Notes: generated from the sequence alone by a model not told the origin. DNA of 57,575 bases from Pseudomonadota bacterium (GCA_021838635.1 JAKCDC010000017.1:1-57575), one strand, 5' to 3'. Shown: positions 1-10,675, numbered from the stretch's first letter. Translations and numbers: made by a program.

Positions 1-31
1 GTGCGCAATCGCTTGATTTACTTGGAGAAAT

Positions 32-107
32 TGGAGCGGGAAACGAGGCTCGAACTCGCGACCTCAACCTTGGCAAGGTTGCGCTCTACCAACTGAGCTA
101 TTCCCGC
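32..107 (-). tRNA. glyW: tRNA-Gly (anticodon GCC)
   Basis: Read on the minus strand this folds as a complete 76-nt tRNA. The acceptor stem begins GCGGGAA, the D arm contains AGCTCAGTTGG, the anticodon stem-loop is CAACC-TTGCCAA-GGTTG with anticodon GCC, the T arm carries GAGTTCGAGCC, and CCA is encoded at the 3' end. It lies downstream of pgsA on the same strand. E. coli has the same order (uvrC, pgsA, glyW), so this is conserved synteny and the tRNA may be co-transcribed with the upstream genes. Confidence 0.97.
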
Positions 108-163
108 ACCGCAAGGCGAGCGCGCATTTTAGGGGCACGCCGGGCGAAGTCAAGGCATCTGCG

Positions 164-718
164 TCACCGCGTGAGCTCAGGCCAAGCCGCACGCAGGTAG
201 GCCACCATCGACACCAGCGTGGCGGCGGCTGCGAGTTCCGTCAAGAGCACGCCACTGGAATAAATCGGCAATCCGTGGATCGGCAGCCGGTAGAGCATCA
301 TCGAGAGTCCGACGATCTGCAGCACGGTCTTGACCTTGCCGAGCTGCGACACCGCCACTTTGCGCCGTGCACCAATCTCGGCCATCCACTCGCGCAGCGC
401 CGAGATGGTGATTTCACGCCCGATGATGACCACGGCGGTAAGCACGATCAGCGGTCGGGTATCGCGGCTCACCAGCAGCACCAGCGCCGCCGCCACAATC
501 AGCTTGTCGGCCACCGGGTCAAGAAAGGCCCCGAGCCGCGAGGTCTGCCCGAGTCGGCGCGCGAAGTAGCCGTCCAGGGAATCCGTGATCCCCGCGGCGG
601 CAAACAGCAGCCCCGAGGCCGGATCGGCCCAGTGGTACGGCAGCATGAACAGCAGCACGATGAGCGGAATCGCTCCAATGCGCAGCCACGTCAGCGTATT
701 CGGAACGTTCCAGGGCAT
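164..718 (-). CDS. pgsA: CDP-diacylglycerol--glycerol-3-phosphate 3-phosphatidyltransferase
   Basis: Makes phosphatidylglycerol phosphate from CDP-diacylglycerol and glycerol-3-phosphate, the committed step to phosphatidylglycerol and cardiolipin in the inner membrane. The 184-residue product carries the full CDP-alcohol phosphotransferase signature: D46, D49-G50, A53-R54, G63, D67 and D71 with the canonical spacing, plus several hydrophobic membrane segments. I chose the ATG giving MPWNVPNTLT because E. coli PgsA begins at the equivalent point. An in-frame ATG 60 bases upstream would place the start inside uvrC. Only 7 bases separate this start from the uvrC stop, so the two are very probably co-transcribed. 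Confidence 0.95.
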   Translation of the reverse strand: MPWNVPNTLTWLRIGAIPLIVLLFMLPYHWADPASGLLFAAAGITDSLDGYFARRLGQTSRLGAFLDPVADKLIVAAALVLLVSRDTRPLIVLTAVVIIGREITISALREWMAEIGARRKVAVSQLGKVKTVLQIVGLSMMLYRLPIHGLPIYSSGVLLTELAAAATLVSMVAYLRAAWPELTR

Positions 719-725
719 TCGCAGC

Positions 726-2546
726 TCACGATCCGGGATGCAGGTGATCATAAAGGGTGCGCGCGAGGCTTGCTCCAATTCCGCTCACCTGGGCCAGATC
801 GGCGACCCCGGCGCGCAGCACCCCCTGCAGTCCGCCGAAATGCGTCAGCAGCGCCCGCCGCTTCGCCGGCCCCAGGCCCGGGACGGTCTCGAGCACCGAT
901 TCGGTGTAGCGGCGGGCCCGCTTGCGGCGGTGGCCGGTGATCGCGAATCGGTGGGCCTCGTCGCGGATGCGCTGGATCAGGCGGGACGCCGGGGAATGGG
1001 CCGCCGGGATCCGCGCCGTGGGCTCCCCGTAGACGAACAGCCGCTCCTGGCCGGGCCGCCGGTCCGGTCCCTTGGCCACCCCCACCAGCGCGACGCCGGC
1101 GACGCCGAGGGCCGCCAGTTCCGCATGCACGCCCTCGATCTGGCCCACACCGCCGTCGATCAGCAGCAGATCGGGCGCCGGGACCTCCTCGTTGCGCACC
1201 CGCGTATAGCGGCGCTTGAGCGCCTGGCGCAGCGCCCCGTAATCGTCTCCGGGCGTGATACCCGTAATGTTGAAGCGCCGGTACTCCTTCTTCAGCGGAC
1301 CCTCGGGCCCGAACACCACGCATGAGGCCACGGTGCCCTCCCCGCCGGTATGGCTGATGTCAAAGCACTCCATCCGCGCCGGCGGGGTCGGCAGCTCGAG
1401 CGTCTCGGCGAGCGCCGCGAGCATCTCCTCCATGCCCTGGCGTCGCGCCAGCCGCATCCTGAGCGCCTGCGCGGCATTCTCATGGGCCATCTCCACCCAG
1501 CGCGCCGCCAGGCCGCGTGCCGGGCAGCGCACCACGAGTGCGTGGCCGGCGCGCTCGGCGAGCGCCTCGCTGAGCGCCTCGGCATCCTCGAGCCGACGGC
1601 CCACCAGCACTTCGGCCGGGGGTTCGTGTTGGGCGTAGTACTGCATGAGAAACGAGGACAGCGCTTCCTCCGGCTCGGCGAACGCCGCGCGCGGAAAGCT
1701 GCTGGTCGTGCCGAGATTGCGCCCGCCGCGCACCAGCAGCGTGGTGACCGCATACTCGCCCGGCTCCCCGGCGATGGCGAACACATCGACGTCGCGCTCA
1801 TGCTCGGCCGTGACCACCTGCTGCGCCTGGATCTCGCGCAGCGCCGCCAGCTGGTCGCGCAGTTGCGCGGCCCGCTCGTACTCGAACCGCTCGGCGGCCG
1901 CCTCCATGCGGGTGCGCAGCAGCGCATTGACCTCATCGCTGCGCCCTTCGAGCACTTTCACCGCCGCCTCGATGTCCTGGGCGTACGCCTCGGGACTGAT
2001 CAGCCCGACGCACGGCCCCGAACAGCGCCCGATCTGGTGCTGCAGGCACGCCCGACTGCGGTTGGCGAAGAAGCTGTCCCGGCAGTTGCGGATCCGAAAG
2101 AGCTTCTGCAGCTGATTGAGCGTCTCGCGCACCGCCGTGCTGCTCGGGAAGGGTCCGAAATAGCGCGCACCGGGGGTGCGGGCCCCGCGATAGAGCGTCA
2201 GGCGCGGAAAGGCATGATCGGTGCCGAGCAGGATGTACGGGTAGCTCTTGTCATCGCGCAGCACCACGTTGAAGCGCGGCCGGTGCGCCTTGATCAGGTT
2301 GAACTCGAGCAGCAGCGCCTCGGTCTCCGAATGCGTGACCGTGACCTCCATGTCGGCGATCAGCTGCACCAGCGCCTGGACCTTCGGAGTGACGTTGCCG
2401 GCGTTGAAGTAGCTGCCGACTCGGTCCTTCAAGCTCCTCGCCTTGCCGACGTAGAGCAGCTCGTGCCCGCGATCGAACATGCGGTAGACGCCCGGCCGCC
2501 GCGGCAGCGCGGCGACGAAGGACTTGGCGTCGAAGGCGGCGTTCAC
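726..2546 (-). CDS. uvrC: UvrABC system protein C (excinuclease subunit)
   Basis: Makes the dual incisions in nucleotide excision repair. The 606 residues match the usual UvrC length. Visible domains in order: an N-terminal GIY-YIG nuclease (RPGVYRM near residue 17 and LLYVGKARSLKDRV near 30-43) for the 3' incision, a UVR segment with paired acidic/aromatic residues near residues 200-235, an RNase H-like 5'-incision domain containing ECFDISHTGG and LLLIDGG, and a C-terminal helix-hairpin-helix pair (VPGLGPAKRR and VSGIGASLA). It sits 9 bases after the uracil-DNA glycosylase gene and just before pgsA, the same uvrC-pgsA order as in enterobacteria. Confidence 0.97.
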   Translation of the reverse strand: MNAAFDAKSFVAALPRRPGVYRMFDRGHELLYVGKARSLKDRVGSYFNAGNVTPKVQALVQLIADMEVTVTHSETEALLLEFNLIKAHRPRFNVVLRDDKSYPYILLGTDHAFPRLTLYRGARTPGARYFGPFPSSTAVRETLNQLQKLFRIRNCRDSFFANRSRACLQHQIGRCSGPCVGLISPEAYAQDIEAAVKVLEGRSDEVNALLRTRMEAAAERFEYERAAQLRDQLAALREIQAQQVVTAEHERDVDVFAIAGEPGEYAVTTLLVRGGRNLGTTSSFPRAAFAEPEEALSSFLMQYYAQHEPPAEVLVGRRLEDAEALSEALAERAGHALVVRCPARGLAARWVEMAHENAAQALRMRLARRQGMEEMLAALAETLELPTPPARMECFDISHTGGEGTVASCVVFGPEGPLKKEYRRFNITGITPGDDYGALRQALKRRYTRVRNEEVPAPDLLLIDGGVGQIEGVHAELAALGVAGVALVGVAKGPDRRPGQERLFVYGEPTARIPAAHSPASRLIQRIRDEAHRFAITGHRRKRARRYTESVLETVPGLGPAKRRALLTHFGGLQGVLRAGVADLAQVSGIGASLARTLYDHLHPGS

Positions 2547-2555
2547 CCGCCCATT

Positions 2556-3197
2556 TTAAACGCCCGCGAGCGTGCACGCGCGGGCAACCACGCGCTGGAA
2601 CATCGGGGCGGTCAGCCGGCGGGTCGAGGTGTTGTATCGGCTGCAGTGATAGGAGTCGAGCAGAACCCGCCCGTCCTCGAGCGGATGCTCGCGGCCATGC
2701 CCGAACGGGAATGTCGAGGGCTTCAGGCCCAAGGCGCGCAGAAACGCCTCGTGGGCGATGCGCCCAAGGGCGAGCACCACGCGCACGTGCCGGAGGCTCG
2801 CCAGCTCCGCGCCGAGATACGCGTTGCACGTGCGGATCTCCACCGGGGTCGGCTTGTTCTGCGGCGGCACGCACTTGACCGAATTGATAATGCGCGTGCG
2901 CAGCAGCTTCAGCGCATCCTCGCGCGTCTCGGACTGCGGCCGGCTCGCCAGCCCCGCCTCGTAGAGCGTCTGGTACAGCAGGATGCCGGCGTAATCACCG
3001 GTGAACGGGCGACCGGTGCGGTTCGCCCCGTGCAGACCGGGGGCGAGGCCGACGATCACGATGCGCGGATCAGCCGCCCCGAAGGACGGCACCGGCCGTG
3101 CCCAATAGTCCGGATAGCGCGTGCGCACCTCGCCGAGGAAGCCGGCCAGACGCGGGCAGCTGCTGCAGTCCGGATCGAACTGCGCGCGCTCAGTCAT
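2556..3197 (-). CDS. Uracil-DNA glycosylase, family 5-like (UdgB type, Fe-S)
   Basis: Predicted base-excision glycosylase removing uracil or other deaminated bases from DNA. The 213-residue protein has Cys11, Cys14, Cys109 and Cys124, spaced as in the 4Fe-4S family 4/5 enzymes. The active-site motif [20 protein letters not shown] (50-68), lacks the polar Asp/Asn of classical UDGs, which is typical of family 5. Motif B is [13 protein letters not shown] (184-196). The start MTERAQF overlaps the icd stop (ATGACTGA). An in-frame ATG at 3224 is the alternative. Translation is probably coupled to icd, and uvrC follows after 9 bases, so two DNA-repair genes sit together. Family assignment rests on motifs only. 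Confidence 0.88.
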   Translation of the reverse strand: MTERAQFDPDCSSCPRLAGFLGEVRTRYPDYWARPVPSFGAADPRIVIVGLAPGLHGANRTGRPFTGDYAGILLYQTLYEAGLASRPQSETREDALKLLRTRIINSVKCVPPQNKPTPVEIRTCNAYLGAELASLRHVRVVLALGRIAHEAFLRALGLKPSTFPFGHGREHPLEDGRVLLDSYHCSRYNTSTRRLTAPMFQRVVARACTLAGV

Positions 3198-4518
3198 CCA
3201 TGTGACGGATGATGGCAGTGGCAAATCCCGAGCAGCTCATGAGCGTGGCGCCCGGAATGAGCCGCTGCAGATCTTCCTCGACGTTCTTGCGCGCCGCCAG
3301 CTCGCGCTTCGGCGCTTTGATCGCCTCGCGCAACCGGGCCAGATCGTAGGTGAGTTCCTTGTGCGCGATGGTCAGGCTCACGCCCTTGACGATGAGGTCG
3401 GCGGCCTCTTTCCAGCCGAGGTAGCGCAGCATCATCTCCGCCGAGAGAATCAGCGAGCCGGGATTCACCCGGTCCTTGCCCGCAAAACCCGGCGCCGTGC
3501 CGTGCGTCGCCTCGAACACCGCGAGTCCATCGCCGATGTTGCCACCCGGGGCGATGCCGATGCCTCCGACCTGCGCGGCGAGCGCATCGGAAACGTAATC
3601 GCCGTTGAGGTTCAGCGTCGCGATGACGTCGTATTCCTCAGGGCGCAGCAGCACCTGCTGCAGGAAGTTGTCGGCGATCACGTCCTTGATCACGATGTCG
3701 CTGCCGGTGAGGGGGTTGCGGAATTTAAGCCACGGACCACCGTCGAGCGGCTGGGCACCGAATTCCTCCTGGGCGAGCTGGTAGCCCCAGTTGCGGAACG
3801 CCCCTTCCGTGAACTTCATGATGTTGCCCTTGTGCACCAGCGTCACGGAGACCCGATCGTGCTCGATCGCGTACTGGATCGCCTTGCGGATCAGGCGTTG
3901 GCTGCCCTCCTTGGAGACCGGCTTGATGCCGATCGCCGAGCTCGACGGGAAGCGAATACCGGTGACGCCAAACTCCTTCTGCAGGAAGGCGATCAGCTTA
4001 TGCACGTCGGCGGAACCTGCCGGCCATTCGATCCCGGCGTAGATGTCCTCGGTATTCTCTCGGAAGATCACCATGTCGGTGAGGCTGGCATCGGCCATGG
4101 GGCTCACGACACCTGGGAAATACTGGATCGGACGGACGCAGGCGTACAGATCGAGGTTCTGGCGCATCGCCACGTTCAGCGAACGGATCCCCCCGCCGAT
4201 CGGGGTCGCGAGCGGCCCTTTGATCGAGACCACGAACTCGCGCAGCGCCTGCAGCGACTCCTCGGGGAACCACTCCCCGTAGCGCGCACTTGCCTTCTCG
4301 CCGCAGAACACTTCCATCCAGCAGATGCGCCGGCGCGCGCCGTAAGCCTTCTGCACGGCCGCATCGACCACGCGGCGCATCGCCGGCGTGACATCGACGC
4401 CGATGCCGTCGCCCTCGATGAACGGGATGATGGGCGCGTCCGGAACATTCAGCGAATGATCGGGGTTGACGGAGATCTTGCGTCCCTCGGTCGGGACGGT
4501 GATGTGCTGGTACTGCAT
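3190..4518 (-). CDS. icd: Isocitrate dehydrogenase (type I, probably NADP-dependent)
   Basis: Oxidative decarboxylation of isocitrate to 2-oxoglutarate in the TCA cycle. At 442 residues it aligns without gaps to E. coli Icd over at least the first 395 positions. The substrate loop GGGIRSLN places Ser113 at the same number as the phosphorylated serine of E. coli, so AceK-type control is possible; aceK is not in this window. Tyr391 and Arg395, which contact the NADP 2'-phosphate in E. coli, are present, but positions 344-345 are Gly-Phe instead of Lys-Tyr. About 25 extra residues (roughly 400-425) precede the C-terminus. The gene leads a possible icd-udg-uvrC-pgsA-tRNA run. Confidence 0.95.
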   Translation of the reverse strand: MQYQHITVPTEGRKISVNPDHSLNVPDAPIIPFIEGDGIGVDVTPAMRRVVDAAVQKAYGARRRICWMEVFCGEKASARYGEWFPEESLQALREFVVSIKGPLATPIGGGIRSLNVAMRQNLDLYACVRPIQYFPGVVSPMADASLTDMVIFRENTEDIYAGIEWPAGSADVHKLIAFLQKEFGVTGIRFPSSSAIGIKPVSKEGSQRLIRKAIQYAIEHDRVSVTLVHKGNIMKFTEGAFRNWGYQLAQEEFGAQPLDGGPWLKFRNPLTGSDIVIKDVIADNFLQQVLLRPEEYDVIATLNLNGDYVSDALAAQVGGIGIAPGGNIGDGLAVFEATHGTAPGFAGKDRVNPGSLILSAEMMLRYLGWKEAADLIVKGVSLTIAHKELTYDLARLREAIKAPKRELAARKNVEEDLQRLIPGATLMSCSGFATAIIRHMDD

Positions 4519-4604
4519 CGGCGCATTGTACCGGCAAACCCGGGGCCGATCGTGAATCAGTATGAGGAATCAGCCCACCGGCTTCAGGGCGGACGGCAGG
4601 GATC

Positions 4605-5972
<1,368 letters not shown>

Positions 5973-6055
5973 GATGATATTGATCGTAGCATGGACTGGC
6001 GCGGATCGACCCGCAGGTCCAGAATTGTCGGTTTCATTATTATTCCGGGGGCGAC

Positions 6056-7231
6056 ATGCACCGCGTTTTGATTCTCGGCGCCGGTAAGATCGGCGCATTG
6101 ATTTCCGGACTTCTGGCCAGCTCGGGCGCCTACGAGGTAGCGCTCGCGGACGTCGACCACGCTGTGGCCGAGGCCGTGGTAAAAGCTCACGATCTCAAGG
6201 GCATGAGCGCCTACGGTCTCGATGCGAAGAGCCGCGCGGCACTCGATCGGCACCTGGCCGCCCACCCGGTCGATGCGGTGATCTCGAGCCTGCCGTTTCA
6301 CTGCAACGTCACGGTCGCCGAGGCGGCCCGGCACGCGAACATCCACTACTTCGATCTCACCGAGGACGTGGCCGTCACTCGTGCGGTACGCTCCATCGCG
6401 GCTGGCTCGCACAGGGCCTTCGTGCCGCAGTGCGGTCTCGCCCCCGGCTTCATCAGCATCGCCGCCGCCGAGCTCATCACGCACTTCCAGACGCTGCGCG
6501 CGGTGAAGCTGCGGGTCGGGGCCCTGCCGCAGCATCCGAACAACGTGCTGAAGTACTCCCTCACCTGGTCCACCGAGGGCCTGATCAACGAGTACGGCAA
6601 TCCCTGCCAGGCGATCGTCGATGGCCGCAGCGTCGAAGTGGCGCCGCTCGAGGGCCTGGAGGAAATCGAAATCGACGGCACGCTGTACGAGGCGTTCAAC
6701 ACCTCGGGCGGTCTCGGCTCGCTCGCCGAGACCCATGGCGCGGCCGTCGAATCGATGAACTACAAGACCATCCGCTATCCCGGGCACTGCGAGCAGATGC
6801 TCCTGCTGATGAATGACCTGAAGCTCAATCAGGATCGCGGCACGCTCAAGCGCATCCTCGAGAACGCCGTGCCGCAGACGCTGCAGGACGTGATCATCGT
6901 CTACGTGGCCGTCACCGGCATGCGCGACGGACAGCTGCGCGAGGAGAACTATGTCAACAAGATCTACCCGCAGCTGATCGCCGGGCGCTTGTGGTCGGCC
7001 ATCCAGGTCACCACGGCCGCCGGCATCACCGCCGTGGTCGATCTGGTGCTCGAGCGGCCGGAGCGCTTCAGCGGCTTCGTGGCGCAGGAACAGTTCCGTC
7101 TGCCCGAAGTGCTCGCCAACCGCTTCGGCCAGTACTACGCCCCGGGCGGCACCAAGGATCTCTCCAGCGAGGTCATCGTCTCCGGCAAAGTCGGCCACCA
7201 GCGCAAACTCGGCCCGCACAAGGCGGCCTGA
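6056..7231 (+). CDS. Saccharopine dehydrogenase family protein
   Basis: Predicted NAD(P)-dependent oxidoreductase of lysine metabolism, related to the Lys9/saccharopine reductase and lysine-6-dehydrogenase family. The N-terminus has a Rossmann signature, GAGKIG, at residues 8-13. The middle contains the family segment GLAPGFISIAAAE followed by the catalytic-domain stretch LTWSTEGLINEYGNP. Total length is 391 residues. Only three bases separate its stop from a downstream aldehyde dehydrogenase of the ALDH7 type, which would oxidise the alpha-aminoadipic semialdehyde released from saccharopine or by lysine 6-dehydrogenation. The pairing supports lysine breakdown, not synthesis. Which of the two reactions it performs cannot be decided from sequence alone. 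Confidence 0.85.
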   Translation: MHRVLILGAGKIGALISGLLASSGAYEVALADVDHAVAEAVVKAHDLKGMSAYGLDAKSRAALDRHLAAHPVDAVISSLPFHCNVTVAEAARHANIHYFDLTEDVAVTRAVRSIAAGSHRAFVPQCGLAPGFISIAAAELITHFQTLRAVKLRVGALPQHPNNVLKYSLTWSTEGLINEYGNPCQAIVDGRSVEVAPLEGLEEIEIDGTLYEAFNTSGGLGSLAETHGAAVESMNYKTIRYPGHCEQMLLLMNDLKLNQDRGTLKRILENAVPQTLQDVIIVYVAVTGMRDGQLREENYVNKIYPQLIAGRLWSAIQVTTAAGITAVVDLVLERPERFSGFVAQEQFRLPEVLANRFGQYYAPGGTKDLSSEVIVSGKVGHQRKLGPHKAA

Positions 7232-7234
7232 ACG

Positions 7235-8767
7235 ATGAGCACATCGATCAACATTCCGGCGCTGCTGGCACGACTTGAGCTCGCCGGAGAGAACCTCGGC
7301 GCCTGCGCCGGGGCGGGCGAGTGGCGTGGCGGCGGGACGCTGCTCACCGTCCACAATCCGGCCACCGGGGCTGCGCTCGCCACCGTGCGCAGCGCCAATG
7401 CGGCCGACTACGAGGCGGTGATGCGCTCGGCCGTGACCACCGCCGCGCAGTGGCGCGGCGTCCCGGCGCCCAAGCGCGGCGAGGCGGTGCGGCTGCTCGG
7501 GGAGGCGCTGCGCGCCGCGAAGGATGATCTCGGCGCGCTCGTGTCGCTCGAGAACGGCAAGATCCTCGCCGAAGGACTCGGCGAGGTGCAGGAGATGATC
7601 GACATCGCCGACTTCGCCGTCGGCCAGTCGCGCATGCTCTACGGACTCACCATGCACTCCGAGCGCCCCGGCCACCGCATGTACGAGCAGTGGCATCCGC
7701 TCGGGGTGATCGGCATCATCTCCGCCTTCAACTTCCCGGTCGCCGTGTGGGCCTGGAACGCGTGTCTGGCAGCGATCTGCGGCAACGTGTCGGTCTGGAA
7801 GCCCTCACCGAAAACCCCGCTCACCGCCATCGCGGTGCAGAAGCTCGTCAACCGGGTGATGGCGCACCACGGGCTCCCGCCGGTGTTTCAGCTGTTCATC
7901 GATGCCGGCAGCGAGCTGGCCACGCGGTTCGTCGATGACGCACGGGTCGCGCTGGTCTCATTCACCGGCTCGACCGCCGTCGGCCGCAAGGTCGGCGAGC
8001 GCGTCGCGGCGCGCCTTGGCAAGAGTCTGCTCGAGCTCGGTGGCAACAACGCGATCATCGTCGATGAGTCGGCGAGCCTCGAGCTCGCCGTACCCGCCAT
8101 CGTGTTCGGCGCGGTCGGCACCGCCGGCCAGCGCTGCACCACGACGCGGCGAGTGTTCGCGCACCGTACGATCATCGATGAGCTCGCCCGACGGCTCGTG
8201 AATGCGTACCGCCAGGTGCGCATCGGCGATCCGCTCGATCCGGCCACGCTCATGGGTCCGTTGATCGACGCAGCGGCACGCGAGCGCTTCCAGGCGGCGG
8301 TCGAGGCGGCCCGCGCCGCTGGCGGTGAGGTGCTCGCCGGCGGCAAGGCGCTCGATCGGCCGGGACATTTCGTCGAGCCGACGCTGATCCGCGCGCGCAA
8401 CGACTGGCCGGTGGTGCAGAACGAGACCTTCGCGCCCATCCTGTACCTAATCCCGATCGACTCGCTCGAGGCGGCGATCGACGAGCAGAACGCGAGCCAC
8501 TACGGCCTGTCCTCGGCGCTGTTCACCGAGCGGCTGCGCGCCGCCGAGCGCTTCCTCGGCGCGAGCGGCAGCGACTGCGGCATCGCCAACGTCAACATCG
8601 GCACCTCCGGGGCTGAGATCGGCGGGGCGTTCGGCGGGGAGAAGGACACCGGCGGCGGACGCGAATCGGGCTCGGACGCCTGGAAGGCGTACATGCGCCG
8701 GCAGACCAACACGATCAACTGGAGCGGCGCGCTGCCGCTTGCGCAGGGGATCAAGTTCGAGCTGTGA
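7235..8767 (+). CDS. amaB: L-aminoadipate-semialdehyde dehydrogenase (ALDH7 family)
   Basis: NAD(P)-dependent oxidation of alpha-aminoadipic semialdehyde (in equilibrium with piperideine-6-carboxylate) to alpha-aminoadipate. The 510-residue protein has the ALDH fold with FNFP near 165-168, the NAD-binding FTGSTAVG (243-250), the general base Glu267 in ELGGNN (the extra Asn is typical of ALDH7/antiquitin) and the catalytic Cys301 in [12 protein letters not shown]. Coupling to the saccharopine-dehydrogenase-like gene immediately upstream supports the lysine role. A strong perfect inverted repeat begins one base after the stop and probably ends the transcript. Confidence 0.9.
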   Translation: MSTSINIPALLARLELAGENLGACAGAGEWRGGGTLLTVHNPATGAALATVRSANAADYEAVMRSAVTTAAQWRGVPAPKRGEAVRLLGEALRAAKDDLGALVSLENGKILAEGLGEVQEMIDIADFAVGQSRMLYGLTMHSERPGHRMYEQWHPLGVIGIISAFNFPVAVWAWNACLAAICGNVSVWKPSPKTPLTAIAVQKLVNRVMAHHGLPPVFQLFIDAGSELATRFVDDARVALVSFTGSTAVGRKVGERVAARLGKSLLELGGNNAIIVDESASLELAVPAIVFGAVGTAGQRCTTTRRVFAHRTIIDELARRLVNAYRQVRIGDPLDPATLMGPLIDAAARERFQAAVEAARAAGGEVLAGGKALDRPGHFVEPTLIRARNDWPVVQNETFAPILYLIPIDSLEAAIDEQNASHYGLSSALFTERLRAAERFLGASGSDCGIANVNIGTSGAEIGGAFGGEKDTGGGRESGSDAWKAYMRRQTNTINWSGALPLAQGIKFEL

Positions 8768-8768
8768 G

Positions 8769-8813
8769 GACCTGCCGTGCGGGGCCGCCGGTCGCGGCCC
8801 CGCACGGCAGGTC
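8769..8813 (+). terminator. Perfect inverted repeat, probable terminator of the lysine operon
   Basis: Two perfectly complementary 19-base arms (8769-8787 and 8795-8813), extendable by one C-G pair, enclose a loop of about 5 bases. The hairpin starts right after the aldehyde dehydrogenase stop codon. No T-run follows, so it is not a textbook intrinsic terminator. It may act as a terminator, as a 3'-end stabiliser, or both. Confidence 0.6.
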
Positions 8814-8825
8814 TCAGAGCGCCGC

Positions 8826-8855
8826 TTGTCGGGGCACGCGCGGCGCGACTAGACT
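8826..8855 (+). promoter_or_regulatory. Candidate sigma70 promoter for the small NADP oxidoreductase gene
   Basis: TTGTCG (8826-8831) and TAGACT (8850-8855) are separated by 18 bases and lie 33 bases upstream of the ATG at 8888, just after the upstream hairpin. The match is moderate in a GC-rich background. Confidence 0.4.
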
Positions 8856-8887
8856 TCACACCAGTCCATCGCACCGGCGAGGCTGTC

Positions 8888-9535
8888 ATGAAAATCGCCC
8901 TCATCGGCGCCGGCCATGTCGGCGGAGCGCTCGCACGCGGCTGGTCCCGCCGCGGCCACGAACTCCTGCTCGGTGTGCGCGACCCCTCACAGCACACCGT
9001 CCAAGCGCTCTGTCAGGAAACGCGCGCGCAGGCGCAACATCCGCGCGAGGCGGCTGAGGCGGCCGCCGTGGTCGTGCTCGCGCTGCCCTGGAACGGTGCC
9101 GCAGCGGCGGTTGCGACGCTCGGCCCACTCGCCGACAAGATCGTCATCGACTGCATGAACCCGCTGACGGTGCGCGACGGCGTGCTCGTGCTCGAGCGCG
9201 GCTTCACCCACTCCGCCGGCGAGGCCGTCGCCGCATGGCTGCCCGAGGCGCGCATCGTCAAGACGCTGAACCAGGTTGGCGCCGACGTGATGGCCGACAC
9301 TCGCGGGTTTGTGGTGCCGCCCGTGATGTTCATGGCCTCGGATCACCCCGACGCGAAGGCGACGGTCGCCGGTCTTCTGAGGGATCTCGGCTTCGATCCT
9401 CTGGACGCCGGCGGTCTGCGGCAATCGCGCCATCTCGAGCCGTACGCGATGGTGTGGATCAACCAAACACTCTATCAGGGCAAACACAGTCCCTGGGCAT
9501 TCGCCGCGCTGACGCGCGCGCCGCTCTGCCCCTAG
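8888..9535 (+). CDS. NADPH-dependent F420 reductase family / NADP-binding oxidoreductase
   Basis: A 215-residue single-domain dinucleotide-binding protein. The N-terminus MKIALIGAGHVGGALARGW is a Rossmann GxGxxG site, followed by a strand/helix pattern ending in VVVLALPW and KIVIDCMNPL, as in the family named for coenzyme F420-dependent NADP reductases. No F420 biosynthesis gene is visible here, so F420 itself need not be the partner; many proteobacterial members have unknown substrates. I chose ATG 8888 because the Rossmann strand begins there. A longer frame from 8777 runs back through the terminator hairpin. Its stop shares the bases CTAG with the convergent acetate kinase stop. Confidence 0.75.
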   Translation: MKIALIGAGHVGGALARGWSRRGHELLLGVRDPSQHTVQALCQETRAQAQHPREAAEAAAVVVLALPWNGAAAAVATLGPLADKIVIDCMNPLTVRDGVLVLERGFTHSAGEAVAAWLPEARIVKTLNQVGADVMADTRGFVVPPVMFMASDHPDAKATVAGLLRDLGFDPLDAGGLRQSRHLEPYAMVWINQTLYQGKHSPWAFAALTRAPLCP

Positions 9536-10656
9536 CGCTGTGCGCCGAGCACCTGGAGCGCGGCGCGCGCCAGCAGTGGCTCCTCGGCCACGCGCACCGT
9601 CCAGACCGCAACCGCACTCGGGGCGGTGCTGATACGCCCCTCCCGCCCGACCGCCGCGTCATTGCGAGCCGCGTCGAGTTCCACACCCGCGAAGCGCAGT
9701 CCCTCCAGCACACGGGCGCGGATCTGCGGCACATGTTCCCCGACACCTCCGCCAAATACGATGCCATCGCACCCCCCAAGCACGGCCAGATACGCACCGA
9801 TGTACTTGCGCAGCCGGTAACAGTAGAGCTCGAGCGCCCGTTCAGCGCGTGCTCCACCGGCATCGAGCAGTGCGCCCGCACTGGCGTTGCCCGCCAGCCC
9901 GAGCAGGCCCGCCTCGCGGTTGAAGGCCTCGATCAGCCGCGCCGGCGAGAGTCCGCGGCGCTCGGCGAGATACGGCACGACCGCCGCGTCGATGTCCCCG
10001 CAACGGCTGGCCATCACCAGCCCCTCGAGCGGTGAGAACCCCATCGAGGTGTCACGCGGTCCGTGCGGATCGCGCGCCGTGATCGAGCAGCCGCCGCCGA
10101 GCTGCACGCTGATCAGACGCCCCCCGCGCTCGAGTCCGGGATTGAGCTCGCACCAGCGCCGCCACATCGCCTCGTGCGCAAGCCCGTGGAACCCGTAGCG
10201 ACGCACCCCGAGGTCCCATCCGAGCTCGCTCGGCAGTGCGTACTCGGCCGCCACGCGCGGCAGGCCCGCGAAGTACGCGGTGTCGAACACCGCCACCTGC
10301 GCGACGGCCCGATCGCACAGCGCGCGCGCCGCATCGATCCAGCGCAGCGCGAGCGGGTTGTGCAGCGGGGCAAGCGCCGCGAGCTCGCCGATACTCACAC
10401 GAACGGCCGCATCGATTCGCACCGGGTGCGTGAAGCGATCGGCACCGTGCACCACGCGGTGTGCGAGCGCGGCCGGCGGGCCCGGCAGCTGCCGGAGAAA
10501 CGCACGCAACTCCTCGGCCGGCTCGAGGTGCGTGCCCTCATGATGGACCGCCGCGATGCGCCGCAGCGGCCCGTCCCACGACGCCTCGCCGGGACTCGCC
10601 TCGAACGCGGCCACCTTGATCGACGTCGAGCCGCTGTTGACCGTGACGAGAAGCAT
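9532..10656 (-). CDS. ackA: Acetate kinase (AckA family)
   Basis: Interconverts acetyl phosphate plus ADP with acetate plus ATP. The 374-residue protein has the N-terminal phosphate-binding VNSGSTSIKV, HRVVHG, the VFDTAYF loop, RYGFHGLAH, SMGFSPLEGLVMASRCGDID and the C-terminal FGGGVGEH, all diagnostic of the family. It is about 25 residues shorter than E. coli AckA, mostly in the N-terminal domain. The start MLLVTVNSG lies 19 bases after the phosphoketolase stop, so the operon converts sugar phosphates to acetyl phosphate and then to ATP. No pta gene is present in the window. Confidence 0.93.
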   Translation of the reverse strand: MLLVTVNSGSTSIKVAAFEASPGEASWDGPLRRIAAVHHEGTHLEPAEELRAFLRQLPGPPAALAHRVVHGADRFTHPVRIDAAVRVSIGELAALAPLHNPLALRWIDAARALCDRAVAQVAVFDTAYFAGLPRVAAEYALPSELGWDLGVRRYGFHGLAHEAMWRRWCELNPGLERGGRLISVQLGGGCSITARDPHGPRDTSMGFSPLEGLVMASRCGDIDAAVVPYLAERRGLSPARLIEAFNREAGLLGLAGNASAGALLDAGGARAERALELYCYRLRKYIGAYLAVLGGCDGIVFGGGVGEHVPQIRARVLEGLRFAGVELDAARNDAAVGREGRISTAPSAVAVWTVRVAEEPLLARAALQVLGAQR

Positions 10657-10675
10657 CGTGCCCGACACCGGCCGC

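Noticed and set aside
1350-3212. 620-codon plus-strand frame opposite uvrC and the glycosylase
   Set aside because: Arg-rich shadow of the minus-strand genes without any domain signature.
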